Shown: positions 42,973 to 53,658, counted from the stretch's first letter. The stretch is DNA of 64,000 nucleotides from Pseudanabaena sp. (GCA_003249035.1 QBMK01000012.1:41542-105541), one strand, 5' to 3'. Notes: generated by a model from the sequence alone, not told the origin. Translations and numbers: made by a program.

Positions 42973-43431
42973 CTATTTTACCTGAGTCAATCTATAAACT
43001 CTTCCTCCCTTAAGCTCTATCTTTTCAGCTCTGAACAATGCGGTATCAGACATATATAAACTAAAGCGATCGACGTATGATCCCTCAAAGTTAACCTGAC
43101 CATTAACAGCACCTTCTATATTTGTTGATTCTTTTTCTCGATGCACTATCTTGCCGTCTTTAGTGAAAACCATTAGCCTAGTAAACTCAACAAAATCAGG
43201 GTATTTTATCCCAATAGCTTTGTCTATATCCTCATTCCTAGCCCCACTCGTAAACACGAACATTTTATCCCATTGAAAATCTGTTAATTCTTTGATGTTA
43301 ATAATGCAAGCTTCTGTCGGTTTACATGTATTAACGCGATCGCCTATCCTCTGTTCGACAACCCCTGACTTGGAGCAACTAATCATTATTGGTAAAACAA
43401 ACGCGAAGCTGAGAAATTGTTTTACTAACAT
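42973..43431 (-). CDS. Putative lipoprotein, unknown function
   Basis: 152 residues from the ATG at 43431; the frame opens 16 codons earlier but the signal sequence begins here. Lipobox-like end of the hydrophobic stretch: KQFLSFAFVLPIMISCSKSG, lipidation expected on the Cys. The mature part contains DRVNTCKPTEACIINIKELT and a KDGKIVHREKE-type strand pattern, beta-rich. No family recognised. Upstream spacer runs to cobU. Confidence 0.6.
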   Translation of the reverse strand: MLVKQFLSFAFVLPIMISCSKSGVVEQRIGDRVNTCKPTEACIINIKELTDFQWDKMFVFTSGARNEDIDKAIGIKYPDFVEFTRLMVFTKDGKIVHREKESTNIEGAVNGQVNFEGSYVDRFSLYMSDTALFRAEKIELKGGRVYRLTQVK

Positions 43432-43670
43432 ACAGAACCTCAAAGCACCATATAAACTTATTTTCCCAGTTATTTCCACATAGCGATCGATCGTGGGTTC
43501 GCTAACATATCCTTGTAAGTAAAACAGCGATCTCTAAATTTATCACCAAAAATTATGATCTCGTTGATAAATGCTAGAAATATCCGAAAGTTTCAGTGGT
43601 TATCATAAACGATTGCGATCGCAATTTTTTCGCTACTTGTTAAGAGGAGAAAAAATTGCCGAAAGTTAAG

Positions 43671-44201
43671 TTAGGGCAGTCTTTCGCCAATTTGGGTGAG
43701 GTTGACAGCATATCCACCTGTGACTAGATAAACTACATCTGCGATCGCACCAATTTTGCGGCTCAGACCACCGAGGCGATCGCGAAATATTCTTCCCAAT
43801 TTGTACTCTGGTACAAGTCCCCAGCCCACCTCTTCCGCAACAAGAGTGATATCGACTGTACAGGATTGAATTGCTTGTACGAGTTCAGCTTCTATTTTGC
43901 CCCAAGCCAGTTCATCCTCTTCTAAAAGATTCGCTAACCAAGTACCAAGGGAATCTATAAGAATATAAGAATCAACTTTTATTTCTAAAATACTTTTTGC
44001 TAAAGCAATGGGAACTTCTAATGTTTGCCAATTCTCAGGACGGCGATCGCTATGTTTTTGAAGCCTTGCTTCCCATTCCGCGTCATCAGGATAACGAGTT
44101 GCTGTGGCTATATAGATGACTGGTTTTTGCGATCGCGTTGCTAGAAGTTCCGCCCATTCACTCTTACCTGAGCGAGTTGCGCCCGTTACTAAACTAATCA
44201 T
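43671..44201 (-). CDS. cobU: Adenosylcobinamide kinase / adenosylcobinamide-phosphate guanylyltransferase
   Basis: 176 residues. P-loop VTGATRSGKSEWAELLATRS at the start; YIATATRYPDDAEWEARLQK; the HSDRRPENWQTLEVP block with the guanylyl-accepting His; LIDSLGTWLANLL and LVAEEVGWGLVPEYKLGRIF, all typical of CobU/CobP. The enzyme phosphorylates adenosylcobinamide and activates it with GTP in the nucleotide-loop assembly of B12, one step before CobS and CobT-dependent joining. Works with cobT at 10 kb. Divergent from a Uma2 gene. Confidence 0.93.
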   Translation of the reverse strand: MISLVTGATRSGKSEWAELLATRSQKPVIYIATATRYPDDAEWEARLQKHSDRRPENWQTLEVPIALAKSILEIKVDSYILIDSLGTWLANLLEEDELAWGKIEAELVQAIQSCTVDITLVAEEVGWGLVPEYKLGRIFRDRLGGLSRKIGAIADVVYLVTGGYAVNLTQIGERLP

Positions 44202-44271
44202 GATCCCTCTAATCCGTGATTCAGATGACTTGCTATACTATTACCTTATTGCTCCTCTTGGGAATATCATC

Positions 44272-44898
44272 ATGACTCAAGCGATCATTACAACACCCGA
44301 AACCTCGATCACTACCATTGCTAATGAAGAGCTAATCTCCAAACCAGAAGCTCAAATTTTGTGGACAAGTGCCGACCTAGATTTACTACCCCAAAATAGC
44401 AAGCGTTACGAAATTATTGATGGAGAACTTTACGTGACCAGAGCGCCTCACAATAAACACCAAGATACTTGTGGCAATTTTCATTATGAGCTGAAAGCTT
44501 GGTCAAAAGTATCTGGATTAGGATATTCGGTAATTGGTGCTGGCTTAATTTTTGGTGATAATGATGATGTTATTCCCGACGCGATCTGGATGAGCAAAGA
44601 GAAATATGCAGCTTTAATTGATGATACAGGGCATTTTCATGGTGCGCCAGACCTTGTAATCGAAGTGTTATCTGCGGGAACTGAAAATGAAAAGCGCGAT
44701 CGCGAAGTTAAGTTAAAGCTCTATTCAAATCAGGGCGTATTGGAATATTGGATTGCGGATTGGCGAGCAAAGCAAATTCAAGTTTACCGTCGTGAAAATG
44801 GCATTCTCAAACTAGCAATGACTCTATTTGAATCTGATACTCTCACATCGCCACTTTTACCAGAGTTTTCCTGTCTAATATCTCAGATCTTTGAATAA
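44272..44898 (+). CDS. Uma2 family (DUF820) protein
   Basis: 208 residues from the ATG at 44272; a longer frame would run into cobU. Seen: LDLLPQNSKRYEIIDGELYV, HNKHQDTCGNFHYELKAWSK, VIPDAIWMS with catalytic Asp, APDLVIEVLSAGTENEKRD (Glu of the E-V-L-S motif) and KLKLYSNQGVLEYWIADWRA. Full Uma2 core, active-site residues kept. A role as a nuclease is assumed from the PD-(D/E)XK fold. Confidence 0.88.
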   Translation: MTQAIITTPETSITTIANEELISKPEAQILWTSADLDLLPQNSKRYEIIDGELYVTRAPHNKHQDTCGNFHYELKAWSKVSGLGYSVIGAGLIFGDNDDVIPDAIWMSKEKYAALIDDTGHFHGAPDLVIEVLSAGTENEKRDREVKLKLYSNQGVLEYWIADWRAKQIQVYRRENGILKLAMTLFESDTLTSPLLPEFSCLISQIFE

Positions 44899-44909
44899 TG
44901 AGCTAGATT

Positions 44910-45380
44910 ATGAAAATTATGCAACGAGTTTTTTACAGCATGGCTGCGATCACTGCGGTAACTATTGCTCAGCCAGTACAATCCATCGAAGAAGGATTAT
45001 ATTGGGGTGGAGGTTCACGGTATATCACTGTTTCCCGCAGAGTTACGAAGGAATTTGGCACTCGCGTTTGTTATAGCGGCTTTTCACAAAATGGGAGCAT
45101 GATCGCTTCACTTAGTCTGAAGATTCCCCGTGAGCAAACAGGTATTGATTATGAAGTTTATACCTTAGATGGAGTGGAAAATAATTTAGCAGTTCAGCAA
45201 TATGCTTTCAAAAGAGATCAGATTACTTTCGGAAAATTAGTTGGTCGTTTTGTGAGTGGAGGGCTTGTCTATAAACGTGAGGGTGATACTCAAGCAAAGC
45301 GATCGCCAGAACTGCAAGAATGTCTCAACTCTAACAAGCAATACTTTAAACAAATTTCATCAGGACGCGATCGGCGTTAA
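44910..45380 (+). CDS. Exported protein, unknown function
   Basis: 156 residues with a signal peptide (MKIMQRVFYSMAAITAVTIA, cut near VQS). Mature part: GGGSRYITVSRRVTKEFGTR, then VCYSGFSQNGSMIASLSLKI and YTLDGVENNLAVQQYAFKRD, beta-rich; two cysteines. Not recognised. Starts 11 bp after the first Uma2 gene and ends 6 bp before the second, so likely one transcript. Confidence 0.65.
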   Translation: MKIMQRVFYSMAAITAVTIAQPVQSIEEGLYWGGGSRYITVSRRVTKEFGTRVCYSGFSQNGSMIASLSLKIPREQTGIDYEVYTLDGVENNLAVQQYAFKRDQITFGKLVGRFVSGGLVYKREGDTQAKRSPELQECLNSNKQYFKQISSGRDRR

Positions 45381-45386
45381 ATCATT

Positions 45387-45962
45387 ATGGTTACTCAACT
45401 CGCCAAGAAGACTTTCACCGTTGAAGAATATCTAGAGCTAGAGCTAGCTTCGGAAACTCGCAGTGAATATCGTAATGGAGAAATTATTCCGATGACTGGT
45501 GGAACCCCAAACCATAATGAAATTTCTGGGAATGCCTACATACTATTGAAGGCACTCTTAAGAACAAAAGAATATCGTGTGTTTCATGTCGATCAACGGC
45601 TCTGGATTCCATCTTTAAAACAATACGCATATCCTGATGTGATGGTTGCGCCCAAGCCGCTGGAAATGCAAACTGGACGCAAAGATACAATTACTAATCC
45701 CTGTTTTATTGCGGAGATTTTATCTAGATCTACCCAAAACTATGATCGCAGTGAAAAATTTGCAAATTATCGCACTATCAATACTTTTCAGGAATATCTC
45801 TTGATAGATCAATATCGTATTCATGTTGAGCATTATGTTAAAACCACAGTCAATCAATGGTTATTCTCAGAATACGATGATCCAAACATTACGATTTCTT
45901 TGCAATTCTTGGATGTGTCAATCCAAATAGCCGATCTTTACGACAATATTGAGTTTATTTAA
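45387..45962 (+). CDS. Uma2 family (DUF820) protein
   Basis: 191 residues. KKTFTVEEYLELELASETRS then EYRNGEIIPMTGGTPNHNEI, LWIPSLKQYAYPDVMVAPKP (catalytic Asp) and PCFIAEILSRSTQNYDRSEK (E-I-L-S motif) are the Uma2 core. Second paralogue within 1.1 kb. Palindrome B3 begins at its stop. Confidence 0.9.
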   Translation: MVTQLAKKTFTVEEYLELELASETRSEYRNGEIIPMTGGTPNHNEISGNAYILLKALLRTKEYRVFHVDQRLWIPSLKQYAYPDVMVAPKPLEMQTGRKDTITNPCFIAEILSRSTQNYDRSEKFANYRTINTFQEYLLIDQYRIHVEHYVKTTVNQWLFSEYDDPNITISLQFLDVSIQIADLYDNIEFI

Positions 45963-45965
45963 GTC

Positions 45966-46020
45966 AAAACCCCAAAGATAAATGGCGGCGCGAAGCGCCG
46001 CCATTTATCTTTGGGGTTTT
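45966..46020. repeat. Long palindrome B3, 26-bp stem
   Basis: AAAACCCCAAAGATAAATGG and its complement, apex GGCGGCGC-GAA-GCGCCGCC; perfect. Followed by GTGTCCTAAAAAAATTTGCA, similar to the tail of B2. Confidence 0.93.
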
Positions 46021-46073
46021 GTGTCCTAAAAAAATTTGCATTGCTAATAGGTAGTTAGGCATAAGTAAACTTA

Positions 46074-46125
46074 AAACCCAAAATACTGTGCCGCACGCTA
46101 GCGTGCGGCACAGTATTTTGGGTTT
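46074..46125. repeat. Palindrome B4, 52 bp, perfectly symmetric
   Basis: AAACCCAAAATACTGTGCCG, centre CACGCTAGCGTG; every base symmetric, no loop. Stands between B3 and the TPP riboswitch. Confidence 0.93.
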
Positions 46126-46225
46126 GGTTTATAGCTATGCTGAGCTACTTATACGATCCTAAATCGTTAATTTTTATAGTCCAGCTTATCTCTATCTATA
46201 AGGACTATCTTTAACAATGCTATGA

Positions 46226-47718
<1,493 letters not shown>

Positions 47719-47729
47719 TCAAAAAATCT

Positions 47730-47763
47730 AAAAAAAGGAGGTGCGCCGCACCTCCTTTTTTTT
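47730..47763 (+). terminator. Terminator after thiC
   Basis: AAAAAAGGAGGTGC, loop GCC, GCACCTCC and T8. Confidence 0.93.
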
Positions 47764-47834
47764 GTATGAAACAAAAGCAACTTGCTGCTAGTCTAGTTAG
47801 ACATGTTTGCTAGATATCTTGTTGGTGTCTGAAT

Positions 47835-49304
47835 ATGAATAAGTTTCCCTGTCCTCGTCTTATTAATGTAGTTTTTCTCTTGTCCCTTGCTGTGCCCTCT
47901 ACTGCTTGGGCGCAGGCTGCTCAACAAAAGATTGTCTATGTATCTCCCCAAGGTAATGATACACAGACATATCGCACAATCACTGCTGCGATCGCAGCCA
48001 ATCCCCAAGAAGGAACAATTTTCCAATTAGGTAATGGTACATATAGCCAAGCCTCTGGTGAAACTTTCCCACTTCTTCTGCCTAAAGGTGCTGTTTTACG
48101 CGGTAATCCTAGCTCTAATGGAACTAGTGTGGTGATTAGTGGTGGTGGTCGTTTTATCAGTCCTACCTTTGCTGGCCAAAATATTACGATCGCAGCAGCA
48201 ACTAACTCACGCATCGAAGGAGTTACAGTCACCAATAGCAACCCACGCGGTTATGGGCTATGGTTGGAATCCAGCCGTAATGTTGTTATTGCTAATAATA
48301 GTTTTGTTCTCAGTACCCATGATGGCATTTTCCTCACAGGTAGCGCTAATGCTTATATTGGCAATAATCTATTTGCGAATAACAAGGGCAGTGGCATTTC
48401 AGCTGTTGGCTCAAGTACTGGGGAAATCCGTAATAACAAGTTTGAGAATACTGGTTTTGGACTATCGATTGGACAACGATCTCAGGTTGTATTAGCTGAT
48501 AATAATATCTCTCGGAATGTGGATGGAGTTATCATTTCTAATACAGCCCAGCCAACGTTGAGAGGAAATGCGATCGCTGATAATCAGCGCAATGGTTTAG
48601 TGGTTCTTAGTAGTGCTAATGGTTCTCCCCGCCCCGATCTTGGGACAACGATTTCATTGGGCAATAATACTTTCAGAAATAATCGCGAATTCGACATTAA
48701 TAATGCTACGACCACTCCTTTGGTGGCTGTAGGCAATCAAATTAATCCATCGCGGGTGAAGGGTTTGTTGGATTTGAGAGCCTCGAACTCTCCAATTACT
48801 AATACGATCTCCCCTGAAATTAAGCCTGCACCATTACCATTAGTTCCTGTAGCACCTACCAATACAGGAACTGCTATTCCCATTCAATCTAGTCCTCGTC
48901 CCACACCAACCACAGTATTTGTACCAGCCAAGCCACCTAGTGCTAGCCAAGCATTACCCAGTCCTGTGGTTTCCACTAATTCAGGCGCTAATAATTCACC
49001 AACGACAATCATCATCGAACGTGACTATAGTGCCCCTGCAACGCGTCCCAGAGTTGCGGCTTTGCCTCCAGCTAACCTCGATCCCTCTACAGGCAAGCCC
49101 TTCCAATATCGGGTGATCGTCCCAGTCACTTCCATCACCGTAACTCAACGAGTAAAAACGGTGGTTCCCGATGCATTTAGGTTGTCGCGTAGTGGTAGAA
49201 CTGTGATGCAAGTGGGAGCCTATAGCGATAATGCTACTGCCGGTCAACTAGTGCAGAAGCTTGCCCAATCCGGTTTAAAAGCGGAAATCATTCCCTTCCA
49301 ATAG
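47835..49304 (+). CDS. Exported right-handed beta-helix (DUF1565-like) protein with SPOR-like end
   Basis: 489 residues. Signal peptide INVVFLLSLAVPSTAWAQAA. Residues 35-60 are the DUF1565 start (VYVSPQGNDTQTYRTITAAI). Residues 60-290 are parallel beta-helix repeats with N-N-x-F/I turns, as in pectate-lyase-fold proteins. Residues 300-400 are Pro/Thr-rich linker; the last 35 residues (VMQVGAYSDNATAGQLVQKL and beyond) resemble a SPOR peptidoglycan-binding motif. Probably a cell-wall-located polysaccharide-binding protein. No catalytic residues obvious. A 36-bp palindromic terminator follows. Confidence 0.85.
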   Translation: MNKFPCPRLINVVFLLSLAVPSTAWAQAAQQKIVYVSPQGNDTQTYRTITAAIAANPQEGTIFQLGNGTYSQASGETFPLLLPKGAVLRGNPSSNGTSVVISGGGRFISPTFAGQNITIAAATNSRIEGVTVTNSNPRGYGLWLESSRNVVIANNSFVLSTHDGIFLTGSANAYIGNNLFANNKGSGISAVGSSTGEIRNNKFENTGFGLSIGQRSQVVLADNNISRNVDGVIISNTAQPTLRGNAIADNQRNGLVVLSSANGSPRPDLGTTISLGNNTFRNNREFDINNATTTPLVAVGNQINPSRVKGLLDLRASNSPITNTISPEIKPAPLPLVPVAPTNTGTAIPIQSSPRPTPTTVFVPAKPPSASQALPSPVVSTNSGANNSPTTIIIERDYSAPATRPRVAALPPANLDPSTGKPFQYRVIVPVTSITVTQRVKTVVPDAFRLSRSGRTVMQVGAYSDNATAGQLVQKLAQSGLKAEIIPFQ

Positions 49305-49339
49305 AAAAACAAGGGACTTAATTAAGTCCCTTGTTTTTC
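49304..49339. terminator. Palindromic terminator, 36 bp
   Basis: GAAAAACAAGGGACTTAA and its exact complement, no loop; T5 on either strand. Confidence 0.9.
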
Positions 49340-49344
49340 GTTCA

Positions 49345-49571
49345 TTTAGAGCGATCACCTCTTACCCGCTTCCTCTGCTCGCATTTCTCCTTCTAAGGTT
49401 CAACAGGACTGGTTCCGAATTATTTCCCAGTTGGGTTCTCCTGCTGTTTCTCTCTAAACCCGTGGTTATGCCTCTGGTCGGAAACTTGGACAAACTCCGT
49501 CCCTTCGTCTTCGTCTTGCTGCCATTAAAAAGCGCAAATCTTCTGCTTCTGGAGCTAAAATTCCTACCTGA
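49345..49571 (+). pseudogene. Possible transposase C-terminal relic
   Basis: In one plus-strand frame: VQQDWFRIISQLGSPAVSL, a stop, then TRGYASGRKLGQTPSLRLRL, AAIKKRKSS and a stop. The R-G-x-x-x-G-R-K-x-G-Q and basic tail resemble C-termini of DDE transposases, but I cannot assign a family. No start codon and one internal stop: decayed if real. Confidence 0.35.
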
Positions 49572-49770
49572 TTTCTTGTGATTTCTGTAAATACTACTTC
49601 ACCCGACCAATATTTACTTCTTCCTTAATAGTGCGGTTAACCATTTTTTGCTTCAAATTTTTCCAAAGTCCAAGACAATGTTTCTCTTTCTATGCGGGAA
49701 TCCTTTCTTTATTAAGGCTACTACTTCTCAGCTTAGAGCTTTGGAGCTTTTATTCCCGAACATCAGATTC
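49572..49770. other. Spacer, no feature seen
   Basis: AT/CT-rich sequence between the relic and the DUF3285 gene. I see no frame, repeat or hairpin of note. Confidence 0.4.
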
Positions 49771-49992
49771 TTAATGAAAGACAACCGCCAATCCTAGCAA
49801 TGCTCCAATCACCCCAAAGATTGTTAGCGCAAAGTGAAATAGAGATGTGCTACCTTTCTTCACCATATTTCGCATCGCTAGTTTAACAAAACTATCTTGC
49901 TGTTTCGGGGTATTTATATTTGCAGCTTGATTATTAGCATCACCGCTATTATTTGAGCTGGACTTGGATGAAGTGTTTAGATCGCTATTCAT
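49771..49992 (-). CDS. DUF3285-like small membrane protein
   Basis: 73 residues. A polar Asn/Ser-rich N-terminus is followed by QDSFVKLAMRNMVKKGSTSL then FHFALTIFGVIGALLGLAVV, one membrane helix. The V-K-L-A-M-R-N-M-V-x-K-G signature is the cyanobacterial DUF3285 family, of unknown function and probably thylakoid-located. A 24-bp-stem palindrome stands 22 bp upstream of its start. Confidence 0.8.
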   Translation of the reverse strand: MNSDLNTSSKSSSNNSGDANNQAANINTPKQQDSFVKLAMRNMVKKGSTSLFHFALTIFGVIGALLGLAVVFH

Positions 49993-50294
49993 AATTTTTT
50001 AGGTGTTTATTTTGCGTCACTTTAGCTTTGAATAGGCAGAACGCCTATTCAAAGCTAAAGTGACGCAGTTGGAAATATTGGTAACAAGAATTTAAAGGTT
50101 TATTCTGGTGTTAACTACTTTAGTAGAAAAGTCTTATAACCTAGCTCTATATTAGCATTGGAGAAAGAATGCATTTATATTCATTTAAAGATCTCAATAT
50201 ATTGGTTTAGAGAAATACTAAAAGTTGAATCGCTTATAGAAGATGAATATCTTCCTGATTTTAGAATTATTTATTAGGTTTCTGAGAGTAGCTT
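49993..50294. other. 302-bp spacer with one long palindrome
   Basis: Holds the palindrome at 50014-50066 and otherwise AT-rich sequence leading to mnmE. No other feature seen. Confidence 0.5.
50014..50066. repeat. Long palindrome, 24-bp stem, upstream of both neighbours
   Basis: GCGTCACTTTAGCTTTGAAT and complement, loop AGAAC. It lies between two divergent genes, so it is not a transcription end of either. Confidence 0.9.
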
Positions 50295-51689
50295 ATGAGT
50301 CTGTCTGACACGATCGCGGCAATTGCAACAGCTATATCACCACAACAGGGCAGTGTGGGTATTGTGCGATTATCTGGCGATCGCGCGGTAGCGATCTCTC
50401 AGCAAATTTTTCATGCTGGTGGTAAACAAGTATGGGAAAGTCATCGTATTCTCTACGGCTACGTGAAGCATCCATTGACGAAAACCATTGTCGATGAAAG
50501 TTTATTGCTATTGATGAAAGCACCGCGTTCATTTACTCGTGAAGATGTCGTGGAATTTCATTGTCATGGGGGGATTATGGCAGTGCAGCAGGTGTTAAAT
50601 CTTTGCCTAGAGCAGGGCGCAAGATTAGCAGAGGCAGGAGAATTTAGTTTGAGGGCTTTTCTTAATGGTCGTATCGATCTCACCCAAGCCGAGAGTATTA
50701 ACGATCTAGTTGGAGCTAAGTCTGCACAAGCGGCTCAAGCAGCGATCGCATCTCTCCGTGGCAAACTTGCGCAGTCTTTAAAATATTTGCGTGGTAAATG
50801 CTTAAATGTCCTAACTGAAATCGAAGCTCGAATTGATTTTGAAGATGATTTACCTCCGCTTGATGTGAAATGGGTCAAGGCGGAAGTTACGATGGTTTCT
50901 CAAGAATCACAACAGATATTAGCAACCGCCGATCGCGGCGAACTATTGCGAACGGGTTTAAAAGTGGCGATTGTCGGTCGTCCAAATGTTGGTAAATCCA
51001 GTTTATTAAATGCATGGAGCCGTAGCGATCGGGCGATTGTCACGGATTTACCTGGGACAACTCGCGATGTGGTTGATTCACAACTGGTGGTGGGTGGAAT
51101 TCCCATCCAAGTTCTTGATACAGCAGGGATTAGAGATACAGAAGATGTTGTGGAGAAGATCGGGGTAGAGCGATCGCGCCAAGCTGCCCAATCCGCAGAT
51201 TTAGTATTGATGGTAATTGATGCTAGTGTCGGTTGGATTGAGAAAGACGCGGAAATCTATGCAACTGTGCGCGATCACCCCGTAATTTTGGTAATTAATA
51301 AGATCGATCTCACTTCCCATCAGCTTCTCCAAATTCCAAAGAATGCTATCAGTCCCTTTGGGATTGATAGCATTCCTATTGTTAAAACCGCAGCTTCTCA
51401 GCAACAAGGGATCGAGGATCTAGAAGCTGCAATTTTGCAATGTATCCACCAAGAATCGATCGCGGCGGCAAATCTTGAAGTTGCTATTAATCAGCGGCAG
51501 AAAGCCTGTTTATTGCGTGTTGTACAATCATTAGCTAATGTCCAAATAGCGATCGCGGATCAGTTACCACTTGATTTCTGGACAATTGATTTACGAGATG
51601 CAATTAGTGCGATCGGTGAAATCACAGGTGAAGAAGTTACCGAATCTGTCTTAGATCAAATTTTTAGTAGATTTTGTATTGGCAAATAA
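50295..51689 (+). CDS. mnmE: tRNA uridine-5-carboxymethylaminomethyl modification GTPase MnmE
   Basis: 464 residues. N-terminal folate-binding domain ([28 protein letters not shown]), helical middle, G domain with [20 protein letters not shown] (P-loop), [10 protein letters not shown] (switch I/II), [12 protein letters not shown], and the C-terminal catalytic CIGK. With MnmG it adds the cmnm5 group to U34 of tRNAs. Full length; all motifs intact. Followed by a GAGCAGCAC hairpin and then the TrhO fusion gene, both acting on wobble uridine. Confidence 0.97.
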   Translation: MSLSDTIAAIATAISPQQGSVGIVRLSGDRAVAISQQIFHAGGKQVWESHRILYGYVKHPLTKTIVDESLLLLMKAPRSFTREDVVEFHCHGGIMAVQQVLNLCLEQGARLAEAGEFSLRAFLNGRIDLTQAESINDLVGAKSAQAAQAAIASLRGKLAQSLKYLRGKCLNVLTEIEARIDFEDDLPPLDVKWVKAEVTMVSQESQQILATADRGELLRTGLKVAIVGRPNVGKSSLLNAWSRSDRAIVTDLPGTTRDVVDSQLVVGGIPIQVLDTAGIRDTEDVVEKIGVERSRQAAQSADLVLMVIDASVGWIEKDAEIYATVRDHPVILVINKIDLTSHQLLQIPKNAISPFGIDSIPIVKTAASQQQGIEDLEAAILQCIHQESIAAANLEVAINQRQKACLLRVVQSLANVQIAIADQLPLDFWTIDLRDAISAIGEITGEEVTESVLDQIFSRFCIGK

Positions 51690-51721
51690 ACAGCCTGCGA
51701 TCGGGTTATTCTTTCTAGGAT

Positions 51722-51742
51722 GAGCAGCACTTCGTGCTGCTC
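51722..51742 (+). terminator. Hairpin after mnmE
   Basis: GAGCAGCAC-TTC-GTGCTGCTC. It lies at 51722, inside a longer possible frame of the next gene, showing that the first ATG there (51720) is not the start. Confidence 0.7.
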
Positions 51743-51767
51743 GTCTTGCACAAATCAATCTGAAATC

Positions 51768-52943
51768 ATGCAAATCCGACTATTCCAAAAACAAGACAGC
51801 GATCAGATCGCGCAGTTATTCCATAACACGATTCGTGAAGTGAATATTCGCGACTACTCACCTACTCAGGTTCAAGCTTGGGCTCCTGATGATTTATATT
51901 TCACTGACTGGATAAAGCATTGTATTAGCAAATTTACCTACGTTGCTGAAGAAGAAGACAAAATTATTGGTTTTGCTCAACTAGAATCTAACGGTCATAT
52001 TGATTGTTTCTATTGCCATAAGGACTATCAGCGCTGCGGCGTTGGTACAAGGCTGTACCGTGCGATCGAGGCTAAGGCTCTAGAATTAAAAATAGAACAT
52101 TTATTTGTGGAAGTAAGTATTACCGCGAGGGCATTCTTTAAAAGTCGTGGATTTACTGTGGTCAAAGAGCAACAAGTAACTTGTTGTGGTGAAAAGTTAA
52201 CTAATTTTGTAATGGAAAAGTCTCTTGCAAAGTATTTAGAAAAATCTGATCCTTTTGTTGTCGCTACGTTCTATCATTTTGCCGATTTAGCTGATTACAA
52301 ATCTATGCGTCCTACAATTACAGATTTTTGTAATAGACTCGAGCTTAAAGGTGTGATTTTATTAGCGCAGGAAGGTATTAACTCAACGATCGCAGGTAGT
52401 CGCGAAGGTATTGATGCTCTTTTAAGTTATTTGAAATCTGATCTACGTTTTCAGGATTTGGAACATAAAGAAACTACTTCTGCTGTCATACCCTACAACA
52501 AGCTGAGAGTGAGGCTCAAAAAAGAACTTGTGAAGTTTGGGATTTCTGATATTGATCCTAGTAAAGAAGTGGGAACCTATATAGATCCTCAAGATTGGAA
52601 TCAGTTAATTAGTGATCCTGATGTGTTAGTCATTGATACGCGCAATATTTATGAAGTCGAGTTTGGAACTTTTGACGGTGCGGTTAATCCTAATTTAGAT
52701 TTCTTTTATGAATTCCCTAAATATGTAGAAGAAAATCTCAGTAACAATAAGCAACAAAAAATTGCCATGTTCTGTACAGGCGGTATCCGTTGCGAAAAGG
52801 CGAGTGCCTATATGCTAGCTCAAGGTTTTGATGAAGTTTATCATCTTAAAGGCGGCATTCTCAAATATTTAGCAGAAGTCCCTCCCGAAGAAAGTCTCTG
52901 GCAAGGTGAATGCTTTGTATTTGACGATCGCATAGCCCTATAA
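51768..52943 (+). CDS. trhO: GNAT acetyltransferase fused to TrhO (tRNA uridine hydroxylase, rhodanese)
   Basis: 391 residues from the ATG at 51768; the ATG at 51720 would translate the mnmE terminator hairpin. Residues 1-155 are a GNAT domain (KQDSDQIAQLFHNTIREVNI, acetyl-CoA loop RCGVGTRLY). After a short linker, residues 160-391 are TrhO: VVATFYHFADLADYKSMRP, GVILLAQEGINSTIAGSREG, the rhodanese active site MFCTGGIRCEKASAYM with catalytic Cys, and WQGECFVFDDRIA. TrhO hydroxylates U34 of tRNAs with O2. Many TrhO proteins have an extra Cys-rich tail that is missing here. The fusion is unusual; the acetyltransferase substrate is unknown. Confidence 0.9.
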   Translation: MQIRLFQKQDSDQIAQLFHNTIREVNIRDYSPTQVQAWAPDDLYFTDWIKHCISKFTYVAEEEDKIIGFAQLESNGHIDCFYCHKDYQRCGVGTRLYRAIEAKALELKIEHLFVEVSITARAFFKSRGFTVVKEQQVTCCGEKLTNFVMEKSLAKYLEKSDPFVVATFYHFADLADYKSMRPTITDFCNRLELKGVILLAQEGINSTIAGSREGIDALLSYLKSDLRFQDLEHKETTSAVIPYNKLRVRLKKELVKFGISDIDPSKEVGTYIDPQDWNQLISDPDVLVIDTRNIYEVEFGTFDGAVNPNLDFFYEFPKYVEENLSNNKQQKIAMFCTGGIRCEKASAYMLAQGFDEVYHLKGGILKYLAEVPPEESLWQGECFVFDDRIAL

Positions 52944-52976
52944 ATAACTATTGTGATTAAGGAATGATAATTTAAT

Positions 52977-53029
52977 AAAACCCAAAATTGGTTCGGCGGG
53001 CGAAGCCCGCCAAACCAATTTTGGGTTTT
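52977..53029. repeat. Long palindrome B5, 25-bp stem with one mismatch
   Basis: AAAACCCAAAATTGGTTCGG and near complement, apex GGCGGGC-GAA-GCCCGCC. Between two convergent genes, so it may end both transcripts. Confidence 0.9.
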
Positions 53030-53057
53030 ATATGCACATGTTATTTAATTTTCATCC

Positions 53058-53525
53058 CTAAGCAATTAGCCAACATGTAAGTGCCGCTGCGATCGCATCA
53101 GCAGCATCATCAGGACGTGGAATCGCATCAAGACTGAGTTCACGTTTTACCGCTTCTTGCACATCACTTTTATCTGCATTGCCATGCCCCGTCAACGCTT
53201 GCTTGATTTGCGGAGGTGAAAACTCAATCGGTTCGATATTATGTTGGTTGAGAACTAATACAATCACTCCCCTAGCCTGAGCTACATTAACTAGGTTTCC
53301 CATCCGATAGAAGAATAACTTTTCCATTCCCACCACTTGTGGTTGGAACTGCTCGATCAACGTATGCACATCCTCATAAATAATCTTCAAGCGATCGCCG
53401 ATGGGTGTTTGCTTGGGCGTGACGATTGTGCCAAATTCTAATAGTTTTGGTGAAGCAGGTTTTTCGACCTCAATTAAGCCAAATCCAACTATTGCTAGTC
53501 CTGGGTCAATTCCTAAAATTTTCAT
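53058..53525 (-). CDS. ruvC: Crossover junction endodeoxyribonuclease RuvC
   Basis: 155 residues from the ATG at 53525, where the conserved start [19 protein letters not shown] lies; an in-frame ATG 18 codons earlier is inside a palindrome. Catalytic acidic residues: Asp of GIDPG, Glu in VVGMEKLFF, and Asp pair in [13 protein letters not shown]. It resolves Holliday junctions as a dimer with RuvAB. Single gene; a 21-bp-stem hairpin is just upstream. Confidence 0.95.
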   Translation of the reverse strand: MKILGIDPGLAIVGFGLIEVEKPASPKLLEFGTIVTPKQTPIGDRLKIIYEDVHTLIEQFQPQVVGMEKLFFYRMGNLVNVAQARGVIVLVLNQHNIEPIEFSPPQIKQALTGHGNADKSDVQEAVKRELSLDAIPRPDDAADAIAAALTCWLIA

Positions 53526-53546
53526 GTAAGCAATCCTATCAGAATC

Positions 53547-53597
53547 TTTGCCCAGAATATATAAATGCCGTGACGACATTTATATATTCTGGGCAAA
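53547..53597. repeat. Palindrome upstream of ruvC, 21-bp stem
   Basis: TTTGCCCAGAATATATAAAT and complement with loop CCGTGACGA. Located 22 bp upstream of the ruvC start. Confidence 0.9.
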
Positions 53598-53602
53598 GGT
53601 AC

Positions 53603-53658
53603 TAAACCTAAAGAGGATTAGGCTAATCAAAGCTCCGCATTAATCCTCTTTAGGTTTA
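53603..53658. repeat. Second palindrome between ruvC and gyrB, 18-bp stem
   Basis: TAAACCTAAAGAGGATTA (53603-53620) and TAATCCTCTTTAGGTTTA (53641-53658), loop of 20. Confidence 0.9.

Noticed and set aside
41305..46125. CRISPR-like repeats
   Set aside because: The repeats are widely spaced palindromes with differing stems, not regularly spaced direct repeats with unique spacers.
51720..51767. N-terminal extension of the GNAT-TrhO gene (M-S-S-T-S-C-C-S-S-C)
   Set aside because: These codons are the mnmE hairpin; the Cys-rich look is a by-product of the palindrome.
53547..53597. Possible replication origin beside gyrB
   Set aside because: The palindromes are not DnaA boxes, and no dnaA, dnaN or recF lies here.
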